Below, piece by piece: positions 8,005 to 15,143 of a stretch of 33,308 nucleotides of DNA (positions are counted from its first letter, which is position 1; each line of letters starts with the position of its first letter). Both the position numbers and the translations under genes were made by a program. This DNA comes from an uncultured Actinomycetes bacterium (GTDB taxonomy: Bacteria > Actinomycetota > Thermoleophilia > Miltoncostaeales > Miltoncostaeaceae): the NCBI GenBank assembly GCA_937862675.1, contig CALMEC010000065.1, positions 1 through 33,308 on the forward strand. Direction: 5' to 3'. Under the pieces are notes generated by a model. That model had not been told where the DNA came from. It was given only the letters and a program-made list of their open reading frames with translations, and did no database searches.

Positions 8005-8741
8005 GGATCCATGCGGTGCCCGGGCTGCCGGAGGTCCATCCCGGGGACCCCCTGCCCGAGATGATCGCGCGCGCGGTCGCCGACGAGGGGGGAGCGCCCG
8101 GCGACGTCGTCGTCGTCGCCCAGAAGATCGTGAGCAAGGCGGAGGGGCGCCTGGTGCGGATCGCCGACGTGCGCCCCGGACCGTCCGCGGAGCTCCTGGC
8201 CGAGGAGACCGGCCGCGACCCGCGGATGTGCGAGCTCATCCTCTCCGAGAGCCGACGCATCGTGCGACGGCGGAACTCCACGCTGATCTGCGAGACCCGT
8301 CACGGCTTCATCTGCGCGAACGCCGGGATCGACGCCTCCAACGTCCGGTACGGCCACGTCGTGCTCCTCCCCGTCGACCCGGACCGCAGCGCCCGGCACC
8401 TGCAGTCGGCGATCTCCGCGCGCGTCGGCGGTCGCGTCGGGGTCGTCATCACCGACACCCACGGGCGGGCGTTCCGCCGCGGCATCATCAACGTCGCGAT
8501 CGGCGTCGCCGGCTTCCGCGCGGTCGTGGACCACCGCGGTGGGTCCGATCGCGAAGGTCGTACACTGGTTGCAACCGAGCAGGCGCTCGCCGACGAGCTG
8601 GCGGCGGCAGGAGGGATCATGATGGACAAAGGTGGGGGATTCCCCGTGGTGATCGTGTCCGGGGTCGTGACGGACCCCGCTCCCGGAGGGGCGGACGCAT
8701 TGGTGCGTCCCGCCGAGTACGACCTCTTCCGCGGCCAGTGA
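8001..8741 (+). CDS. cofE: Coenzyme F420-0:L-glutamate ligase CofE (stand-alone)
   Basis: CofE adds gamma-linked glutamates to F420-0 using GTP. The 246-residue protein has AQKIVSKAEGR (40-50), HGFICANAGID (101-111) and TDTHGRAFRRG (151-161), all hallmarks of the ligase and its metal/GTP site. The start ATG 8001 overlaps the cofC stop (ATGA). In Mycobacterium the orthologue FbiB carries a second, FMN-binding nitroreductase-like domain of about 200 residues that reduces dehydro-F420-0. That domain is absent here, because the frame stops at 8741 and is followed at once by fprA. If this organism uses the PEP route, another protein must supply the reduction. Confidence 0.92.
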   Translation: MRIHAVPGLPEVHPGDPLPEMIARAVADEGGAPGDVVVVAQKIVSKAEGRLVRIADVRPGPSAELLAEETGRDPRMCELILSESRRIVRRRNSTLICETRHGFICANAGIDASNVRYGHVVLLPVDPDRSARHLQSAISARVGGRVGVVITDTHGRAFRRGIINVAIGVAGFRAVVDHRGGSDREGRTLVATEQALADELAAAGGIMMDKGGGFPVVIVSGVVTDPAPGGADALVRPAEYDLFRGQ

Positions 8742-10126
8742 GCGCCGCCGACGTCATCGCGGGGCTCGGGCGTCCGCTCCGCGTCGCCGTCGTCGGCGCC
8801 GGTCCGGCGGGGTTCTACGCCATCGAGCACCTCACCAAGTCGGAGATCGAGGTCGAGGTCGACCTGATCGACCGGCTGCCGACCCCGTACGGCCTCGTCC
8901 GCGGCGGCGTCGCCCCCGACCATCAGAAGATCAAGTCCGTCACGAAGGCCTACGAGCGGATCGCCTCCGCGCCCGGCGTCCGCTACTACGGGCTCGTCGA
9001 GTTCGGCACCCACGTGACGCTCGAGGACCTCAAGCGTCACTATGACGTGATCATCCTCTCGGTGGGTGCCCCCCACGACCGGAGGATGGGGATCGAGGGC
9101 GAGGAGCTTCCCGGCAGCATCTCGGCCACGGACTTCGTCGCCTGGTACAACGGCCATCCCGACTACCGCGACCTCGAGGTCGACCTCTCCGTGGAGTCGG
9201 CCGTCGTCGTCGGCGCCGGCAACGTCGCCATCGACGTCGCGCGCATCCTCGTCACCGATCCCGATGACCTCGCCACGACGGACATCGCCGATCACGCCCT
9301 CGAGGCGCTCCGCGCGAGCCGGATCCGGCATGTGACGATGCTGGCCCGCCGCGGTCCGGCGCAGGCGGCGTTCACCCCGAAGGAGCTGCGCGAGCTCGGG
9401 GAGCTGGCCGGGGTGACGTTCGTCGTCGACCCCGCCGCCCTCGAGCTCGACCCGGAGACGGAGGCCGCCCTCGACGAGGACGCACGCCGCAACCTCGACG
9501 CCCTGGCCCCGCTCGTCGGGCGCACGCCGGCCGAGGGAGACCGGATCCTCGAGTTCCGCTTCCTCGTCTCGCCCACGGCGCTCATCGGGGAGTCCCGCGT
9601 CGAGGAGGTCGCGATCGTCGAGAACGAGCTGGTGCGTGACGGCGACAGCATGCGTCCGCGGGCGACCGATCGCACCGACACCATCCCCGCCGGCCTCGTC
9701 CTGCGGGCGGTCGGCTATCGCGGTGCGCCGCTCGACGGCGTCGCGTTCGACGAGCGCGCCGGGGTGGTCCCGCACGACGGGGGACGCATCCTGGACGCGC
9801 CGGGCGGCGGGGTCGTCACGGGTCTCTACACGGCCGGGTGGATCAAGCGCGGTCCGCAGGGCGTGATCGGCACGAACAAGGCCTGCGCCGCGGAGACGGT
9901 GCGCACACTCCTGGACGACATCGCCGAGGGGCGCATCGAGCCCGCGTCGGACCCCTCCGCGGAGGCGGCCGACGCCCTCTACCGCCGCCGGGTCGAGCGC
10001 CCGGTCAGCTGGGAGGACTGGATCCGCATCAACGCCGCCGAGATCGCCCAGGGCGAGGCCGAGGGCCGTCCGCGGCGGAAGTTCGTCGACGTCCCGTCCA
10101 TGCTCGCCGTGCTCGACGAGGCCTGA
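8738..10126 (+). CDS. fprA: Ferredoxin-NADP reductase, adrenodoxin-reductase type (FprA-like)
   Basis: This 462-residue FAD enzyme moves electrons between NADPH and ferredoxin or a similar carrier. The FAD motif GAGPAG is at residues 20-25. It is followed by RLPTPYGLVRGGVAPDH, diagnostic of the adrenodoxin reductase/FprA family. The NADP motif GAGNVAIDVAR starts at 159, and GWIKRGPQGVIGTNK near the C-terminus closes the FAD site. The GTG start overlaps the cofE stop by 4 bp, so it is co-translated with F420 synthesis. Such placement is unusual. It may supply electrons to the radical-SAM steps (CofG/CofH) or to another redox partner, but this is inference from position only. Confidence 0.9.
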   Translation: MSAADVIAGLGRPLRVAVVGAGPAGFYAIEHLTKSEIEVEVDLIDRLPTPYGLVRGGVAPDHQKIKSVTKAYERIASAPGVRYYGLVEFGTHVTLEDLKRHYDVIILSVGAPHDRRMGIEGEELPGSISATDFVAWYNGHPDYRDLEVDLSVESAVVVGAGNVAIDVARILVTDPDDLATTDIADHALEALRASRIRHVTMLARRGPAQAAFTPKELRELGELAGVTFVVDPAALELDPETEAALDEDARRNLDALAPLVGRTPAEGDRILEFRFLVSPTALIGESRVEEVAIVENELVRDGDSMRPRATDRTDTIPAGLVLRAVGYRGAPLDGVAFDERAGVVPHDGGRILDAPGGGVVTGLYTAGWIKRGPQGVIGTNKACAAETVRTLLDDIAEGRIEPASDPSAEAADALYRRRVERPVSWEDWIRINAAEIAQGEAEGRPRRKFVDVPSMLAVLDEA

Positions 10127-10135
10127 GACGGCTCC

Positions 10136-10164
10136 GATCGCCGGCGCTCCGGGCGCCGGCGATC
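10136..10164. terminator. Bidirectional terminator between the two converging F420 operons
   Basis: GATCGCCGGCGC (10136-10147) pairs perfectly with GCGCCGGCGATC (10153-10164) around TCCGG. The right arm overlaps the cofH stop codon. No T-run follows on either strand, but the 12-bp GC stem between convergent stops fits a shared terminator. Confidence 0.65.
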
Positions 10165-11992
10165 AGGCGACCGGTTCCGGCGACTCCAGCCGGGCGTACA
10201 TCGTCGACCGCTGCACCGGGATGCGTCCGGCGGCGGTGATGACCTCGCGGAAGTCCTCCGGCGTGGCGAGCTGACCGTGGCTGGCTCCGGCCGCGCGGCT
10301 GATGTTCTCGTCCATGAGCGTCCCGCCCAGGTCGTTGCAGCCGGCGCGCAAGAGCCGGGCGCCGCCGTCCAGGCCGAGCTTGACCCAGGAGGCCTGGATG
10401 TTGGGGATGAGCCCGTCGAAGGCGATCCGGCCCACGGCGTGGACGAGGACGACCTCGTCCCAGGTCGGCCCGGGCCGGGAGCGGCCCTGCAGATAGATGG
10501 GGGCGCCCATGTGGACGAACGGCAGCGGGACGAACTCGGTGAAGCCGCCGGTCTGGCGCTGGATGTGGCGGACGACCTCGAAGTGGTTGGCCCAGGCGGC
10601 GGGTGAGTCGATGTGGCCGAACATGAGGGTGTTGTTCGACCTGAGGCCCAGCTCGTGCGCCGTGATGTGGACCTCGGCCCACTCCGCGCTGCGGATCTTG
10701 TCCGGGCACAGGAACCGGCGCACGCCGTCGTCCAGCACCTCGGCCGCCGTCCCCGGGAGGGTCCCCAGGCCGGCCTCGCGCAGCCGGATGAGCAGCTCGC
10801 GCACGGACACCCCTGCCGTCTGCGCGCCCTGCCAGACCTCCAGGGCGGTGAACCCGTGGACGTGCATGGAGGGCAGGCGGTCCTTGATGGCCTTGCAGAC
10901 CGACACGTAGAAGTCGCCGGTGAAGTCCGGGTGGATGCCGCCCTGCAGGCACACCTCGGTGGCGCCGCGGTCGGCGGCCTCGACGGCGCGCTCCACGACC
11001 TCCTCGATCGGCACGAGATACGGTGCGCCGCGCAGGTTGAGGCTCTTCGGCCCCTTGGAGAACCCGCAGAAGCCGCAGCGGAAGTAGCAGAGGTTGGTGT
11101 AGTTGATGTTGCGGTTGATGACCCAGGTGACCTCGTCGCCGCAGGTGCGCTCGCGCAGCGTGTCGGCCACCTTCGCGATGTGCTCGACCTCGTCGCCGCG
11201 TGCGCGGAAGAGCCGCTCCACCTCGTCGCGGGTCGGCGGGATGCCGTCCAGGGAGCGGTCGAGGATCGCGGCGAGATCCGCCGGGGGAGGGGCGACGGGC
11301 CGTTCCGCCCAGGCGGCGTCGGAGTACGCGATCGACAGGCGGCGCGGGGGGACGGGCGGAGCCATGTCGACGCCCGGCGCCCAGCCGTGCGTCGGCCGGC
11401 GGTACCCGGACGCGTCGATCTGGTCCAGGTAGACCTTGAGGACCGGTCTCGAGAGGCGCTCGCGTGCGATGTCGATGTCGAGGAACGGCGGCAGGGCGGC
11501 ACGCTCCACGAGGACGTCGGGTGCGATCCGGTCGCGCAGGAGGGCGACCGCGGCGTCGTCCCAGTCGTCGACGACGACGTCGTCGACGCCGAGCGCGACG
11601 GCGTCGGCGGCCGCGTCGACGTCCTCGGCCTCGATCTGCGCACGCGCGCCGCAGGAGGGGAGCCCGCACAGCGCGGTGGCCTCGGTGATCCGGGTCAGGT
11701 CGGTGCGGAGGTAGGCCGCCCCCGTCCGCACGAGCACGTCGAGGGTGTCGGCCCGCGACCCCGAGTGGCGCACCGTGACGCGCCAGGGGTCGGTGCCGCC
11801 GGCGACCAGGGCCGACGCCTCGTCGGCCGCGACGACCGCCGCGGCGTGCACCGTCGCCTCCGCGCTCGTGGTGATCGGGAGGCGCCCGGCCGACAGGGCG
11901 GCCGCGAGCTCGGCGTCGGTGAACGCGGGCGCCTCGGTGCAGGTCGCGGCGGCCGACGTCCCACGGCGAAGCAGCGTGATCGTGCGACTCAT
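10163..11992 (-). CDS. cofH: FO synthase subunit CofH with a long N-terminal extension
   Basis: CofH is the radical-SAM enzyme that, with CofG, builds the deazaflavin FO from tyrosine and the pyrimidine ribityl precursor. The core starts near residue 235. It shows VINRNINYTNLC followed by the cluster Cys302-x3-Cys306-x2-Cys309, then EVCLQGGIHPDF, SMHVHGFTALE and NTLMFGHID, all typical of CofH. A stand-alone CofH is usually about 350-400 residues; this one is 609. The first ~235 residues are not part of the radical-SAM barrel and I do not recognise them. They contain CGLPSCG (109-115), an Asp-rich DVDAAADAVALGVDDVVVDDWDD and YRRPTHGWAPGVDM. The ATG at 11992 overlaps the cofG stop. An in-frame upstream ATG (12325) lies within cofG and is rejected. 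Confidence 0.9.
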   Translation of the reverse strand: MSRTITLLRRGTSAAATCTEAPAFTDAELAAALSAGRLPITTSAEATVHAAAVVAADEASALVAGGTDPWRVTVRHSGSRADTLDVLVRTGAAYLRTDLTRITEATALCGLPSCGARAQIEAEDVDAAADAVALGVDDVVVDDWDDAAVALLRDRIAPDVLVERAALPPFLDIDIARERLSRPVLKVYLDQIDASGYRRPTHGWAPGVDMAPPVPPRRLSIAYSDAAWAERPVAPPPADLAAILDRSLDGIPPTRDEVERLFRARGDEVEHIAKVADTLRERTCGDEVTWVINRNINYTNLCYFRCGFCGFSKGPKSLNLRGAPYLVPIEEVVERAVEAADRGATEVCLQGGIHPDFTGDFYVSVCKAIKDRLPSMHVHGFTALEVWQGAQTAGVSVRELLIRLREAGLGTLPGTAAEVLDDGVRRFLCPDKIRSAEWAEVHITAHELGLRSNNTLMFGHIDSPAAWANHFEVVRHIQRQTGGFTEFVPLPFVHMGAPIYLQGRSRPGPTWDEVVLVHAVGRIAFDGLIPNIQASWVKLGLDGGARLLRAGCNDLGGTLMDENISRAAGASHGQLATPEDFREVITAAGRIPVQRSTMYARLESPEPVA

Positions 11993-13209
11993 GCCGGTGC
12001 CCCCACCCTCGTCGGATATCCCGCCGGATCCGTCATCCGCCGGACGTGGTCCCGGACGGCCGGGGAGACCCACTCGTCGCGGTGGACGTACTCCGGGTAG
12101 ATCGTGAGACGCTCGCGCAGCTCGTATCCGGCGTCCGCGCACAGCCGGGAGATCTGGCCCAGCTCCGGCCACGGGGCCTCGGGGTTGATGAAGTCGGGCG
12201 TGAGCGGCGAGATGCCGCCCCAGTCGTTGATGCCAGCGACGAGCAGCGGCCCGTAGTCGGCCGACAGGTTCGGCGGCGCCTGGATGTTCATCTCCGGTCC
12301 CATGACGATGCGGGTGATCGCGCACGCGCTCATGAGGTCGATGAGCCCCGGCTCACCGGCCTCGGCCATCGGCGTGTCCGGCTTGGAGCGGAAGTTCTGG
12401 ACGATGACCTCCTGGATGTGCCCGTACCGGTCGTGGAGGTCGCGCAGGGCGAAGATCGCGTCGATGCGCTCGGCCGTGGTCTCGCCGATGCCGATGAGGA
12501 TGCCGCTCGTGAAGGGGATCCGGAGCTCTCCGGCCTTGCGGATCATGGCCAGCCGCGTCGCGGGTTTCTTGTCCGGGGCGTGCTCGTGCGGGCCACCCGG
12601 GCCGCAGAGCCGTGCCGCCGTGGTCTCGAGCATGATGCCCTGGCTCGGCGCCACCTCGCGGAGCTCGGCGAGCTCGCGCCGTGACATCACGCCGGCGTTG
12701 GGGTGGGGGAGCAGGCCGGTCTCCTCGATGACCCGCCGGCACATGTCCACGAGGTAGGCGTGCGTGGAGGAGTACCCCCAGCGCTTGAGGAGCGCCCGGT
12801 ATCCCGGCCAGCGCGCCTCGGGGCGGTCGCCCAGGCAGAAGAGCGCCTCCTTGCATCCCATCGCCGCGCCGTCCGCGCAGACCTGGAGCACCTCGTCGGG
12901 CCCCATGGTGTGGGCGGCGACGGCGTCCTCGTCCTGCGCGAAGGTGCAGTAGCTGCACACGTCGCGGCAGAGGTTCGTCAGCGGGATGAAGACCTTGGGC
13001 GAGTAGGTGACCCACGGTCCGTGGCCCCGGTCGCGGATGGCCGCGGCGACGGCCCACAGGGCGGGATGCTCGGCCCCCTGGACGTCGGCGAGCACCGCGG
13101 CCTCGTCCGGGCCGATGCGCTCACCGTCGAGTGCGCGCTCCAGGAGTCCGCGGAGCGCGGGGCGCACGGCGGGGAACGCCGCGAGGTCCGGTGTCGACAC
13201 GGTGCTCAC
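11989..13209 (-). CDS. cofG: FO synthase subunit CofG
   Basis: CofG is the radical-SAM partner of CofH in FO synthesis; in most actinobacteria the two are fused as FbiC. The 406-residue protein carries the cluster motif Cys81-x3-Cys85-x2-Cys88 (LCRDVCSYCTF). It also has ETGLLPHPNAGVMS, MLETTAARL, FTSGILIGIGET and VIVQNFRSKPDTPM, all diagnostic. It starts at GTG 13209, overlapping the stop of the enoyl-CoA hydratase-like gene, and ends overlapping cofH by ATGA. Separate cofG and cofH genes here contrast with the fused FbiC of mycobacteria. The C-terminus (PEYVHRDEWVSPAVRDHV) is complete. Confidence 0.93.
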   Translation of the reverse strand: MSTVSTPDLAAFPAVRPALRGLLERALDGERIGPDEAAVLADVQGAEHPALWAVAAAIRDRGHGPWVTYSPKVFIPLTNLCRDVCSYCTFAQDEDAVAAHTMGPDEVLQVCADGAAMGCKEALFCLGDRPEARWPGYRALLKRWGYSSTHAYLVDMCRRVIEETGLLPHPNAGVMSRRELAELREVAPSQGIMLETTAARLCGPGGPHEHAPDKKPATRLAMIRKAGELRIPFTSGILIGIGETTAERIDAIFALRDLHDRYGHIQEVIVQNFRSKPDTPMAEAGEPGLIDLMSACAITRIVMGPEMNIQAPPNLSADYGPLLVAGINDWGGISPLTPDFINPEAPWPELGQISRLCADAGYELRERLTIYPEYVHRDEWVSPAVRDHVRRMTDPAGYPTRVGAPA

Positions 13210-14012
13210 CCGGGCTCAGGCCCCTCTCCGCCGCGGAACTTCCGCCAGTCGGGCTTGCGCTTCTCCTGGAACGAGGCGATGCCCTCCTTGGGCTCCTCGC
13301 CGTAGGCGTGGTTGAGCGCCACGAGCTCGATCCCGTGCTGGACGGCGGAGTAGAGCTGGTCGGTCGCGGTGTTCATCGCGATCTTCGCGAGACGGAGCCC
13401 CACCGGCGAGCGCTGGAGGATCTGCTCGCACCAGCGGTCGACCTCGGCGTCGAGCTCGTCGTCCGGGACGACCTTGTTGATGAGGCCCATGGCCTCGGCC
13501 TCGTAGGCCGTGTACTGGCGGGTGAGGTAGAGGATCTCGCGCGCCTTCTTCTCGCCGACGACAGCGGGCATGAGCTGGCAGCCCCACCACAGGGGCGCCG
13601 AGCCGATCTTCGGGCCGGCCTGGCCGAAGCGCCCGGACTCGCCGCTGATGGTGAGGTCGCACATGACGTTCAGCTCGTTGCCGCCGCCGATGCAGTAGCC
13701 GCGGACCTTCAGGAGGACGGGCTTGCCGTTGTTGCGGATCGCCACGGCGAGCCGGTCGTGCAGGTGGTGGAGGTGACGCTTCTCGTGGATCGTCCGCGTG
13801 GGATCGCGCACGTCGCCGCCGACGCAGAACGCCTTCTCACCGGCCCCGGTGAAGACGATGACGCCGACCCGCTCGTCGTCCGCGGCGGCCTCGAAGGCCT
13901 CGGCCAGCTCCCCGACGGTCTGGACCCGGAAGGCGTTCAGACGATCCGGCCGGTTGATCGTGATCGTCGCGCGACCGTCGGCGACCTCGTAGAGGACATC
14001 TTCGAACTCCAT
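13206..14012 (-). CDS. Enoyl-CoA hydratase/isomerase family protein, BadI/MenB-like
   Basis: This 268-residue crotonase-fold protein most resembles the ring-acting branch: 2-ketocyclohexanecarboxyl-CoA hydrolase (BadI) and dihydroxynaphthoyl-CoA synthase (MenB). It opens with MEFEDVLYEV and continues with INRPDRLNAFR, AFCVGGD (61-67) and GYCIGGGN (105-112), the two oxyanion-hole segments. FGQAGPKIGS, VVGEKKAREI and the C-terminal EGIASFQEKRKPDWRKF are also shared. BadI and MenB have an Asp after GPKxGS (GSVD, GSFD). Here the sequence is GSAPLWWG, so that catalytic Asp is missing and the exact reaction must differ or be uncertain. It is the first gene of an operon with cofG and cofH (4-bp overlap), an unexpected linkage of ring-CoA chemistry and F420. 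Confidence 0.85.
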   Translation of the reverse strand: MEFEDVLYEVADGRATITINRPDRLNAFRVQTVGELAEAFEAAADDERVGVIVFTGAGEKAFCVGGDVRDPTRTIHEKRHLHHLHDRLAVAIRNNGKPVLLKVRGYCIGGGNELNVMCDLTISGESGRFGQAGPKIGSAPLWWGCQLMPAVVGEKKAREILYLTRQYTAYEAEAMGLINKVVPDDELDAEVDRWCEQILQRSPVGLRLAKIAMNTATDQLYSAVQHGIELVALNHAYGEEPKEGIASFQEKRKPDWRKFRGGEGPEPG

Positions 14013-14165
14013 CGCACCACCTTCGTTTGGGACCGCACAAGCGTCGTTGGCAAGGGCCGTATGTCACCGGCACGTCACCCAATCTTCGCACACCGGGTCA
14101 CCGCCGCCCCTCCCGCCCCGAGGGTTTACGATGTGAGACGATGACCCACATTGTGCAGCCGGTGA

Positions 14166-14217
14166 TTGCACTTCCAAATACCGGGGTGTACGAATTGATT
14201 TGTTCCAAACGGAACAA
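14166..14217 (+). promoter_or_regulatory. Promoter and palindromic operator of the IclR gene
   Basis: TTGCAC (14166-14171), 17 bp and TACGAA (14189-14194) form a plausible promoter. Immediately after the -10 box lies the palindrome TTGTTCC-AAAC-GGAACAA (14200-14217). Its perfect 7-bp arms cover the expected start site. This is the size and placement typical of an IclR-family autoregulatory operator. It also lies between the IclR gene and the divergent BadI/MenB-like operon. Confidence 0.65.
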
Positions 14218-14231
14218 GACACGAGTTCACG

Positions 14232-15137
14232 ATGCGAAACGTCATGACTACATCGGTGCCATTGGACATCACGCCCGACATCCCGATGGATGCGGGCAAG
14301 TACCGCATCCAGGCGATCGAGCGCGCGGTCGCGATCCTGGGCACGTTCAGTGCCCAGGAGCCGGAGCTCGGGGTGAGCGAGATCGCCTCGCGTCTCGGCC
14401 TGCACAAGTCGACCGTCCACCGCTTCGTCGTGAACCTCGAGGCGGCCGGCTTCCTCGAGCGTACGCGCAACACCGCGCGCTATCGCCTGGGGCTCCGCAT
14501 CTTCGAGCTCGGAAGCCTCGTGCTCAAGCGGATGAACCTCTGGGAGGAGGCGCTTCCCTACCTGGAGCGGCTCGTCACGGAGAGCGGGGAGACCGGGCAC
14601 CTCGCGGTGCTCGTCGCCGGCGAGGCCGTCTACGTCGAGAAGGTGGAGGCGCGCCGCTCGCTCCGCATCCCGTCCGCCATCGGACGTGGATACCCCGCGC
14701 ATGCGACCAGCCTGGGCAAGACCCTGCTGGCGCATCTCGACGACCCGGCGAGGGTCGACGAGATCATCGCCGAGCGTGGTCTCACCAAGCTGGCACCGAA
14801 CACGATCACCGACCTGGAGCGACTTCACTCCGAGCTCCGGGAGATCCGCGAACGCGGGTACGCCGTCGACGACGAGGAGTACGAGGAGGGCCTGCGGTGC
14901 ATCGGCGCTCCGATCGTCGGGCACACCGGCCAGGTCGTGGCCGCCATCGGCATGGGAGGGCCCGTCACCCGCGTGACGCCCGAGCGGGTCGATGAGCTGG
15001 GTTCTCTCGTCATGGAGGCCGCGGAGGGTCTTTCACGACGCATGGGCGCCGGGCAGTCCGGCGCATACGCCCCGACCGAGCTCCGTGTGAGAACACGAGA
15101 GCACTACTTCAACACTGACAACCCGAAGGAACGGTGA
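14232..15137 (+). CDS. IclR family transcriptional regulator
   Basis: The 301-residue protein has an N-terminal winged helix (about residues 25-90; recognition region GVSEIASRLGLHKSTVHRFVV). A C-terminal IclR effector domain (about 105-280) follows, with GRGYPAHATSLGKTLLA and the GYAVDDEEYEEGLRCIGAPI signature. IclR proteins sense small carboxylates or aromatics and usually control adjacent catabolic genes. ATG 14232 is used; ATG 14244 is also possible and would remove four residues. The gene follows a perfect palindrome that may be its own operator. The aminotransferase gene follows after 6 bp and must be cotranscribed, so it is the likeliest target, followed by the divergent hydratase-cofGH operon. 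Confidence 0.9.
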   Translation: MRNVMTTSVPLDITPDIPMDAGKYRIQAIERAVAILGTFSAQEPELGVSEIASRLGLHKSTVHRFVVNLEAAGFLERTRNTARYRLGLRIFELGSLVLKRMNLWEEALPYLERLVTESGETGHLAVLVAGEAVYVEKVEARRSLRIPSAIGRGYPAHATSLGKTLLAHLDDPARVDEIIAERGLTKLAPNTITDLERLHSELREIRERGYAVDDEEYEEGLRCIGAPIVGHTGQVVAAIGMGGPVTRVTPERVDELGSLVMEAAEGLSRRMGAGQSGAYAPTELRVRTREHYFNTDNPKER

Positions 15138-15143
15138 AAACGA

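Noticed and set aside
12325..12325. Upstream ATG for cofH
   Set aside because: It would place 111 codons inside cofG in another frame; the ATGA overlap at 11992 is the natural start.
14141..14995. Frame beginning MTHIVQPVIALPN, 8 bp after a TACGAT box
   Set aside because: Only the first few dozen codons lie outside the IclR gene; the rest is an out-of-frame Arg/Pro/Gly-rich shadow, and no -35 box is seen.
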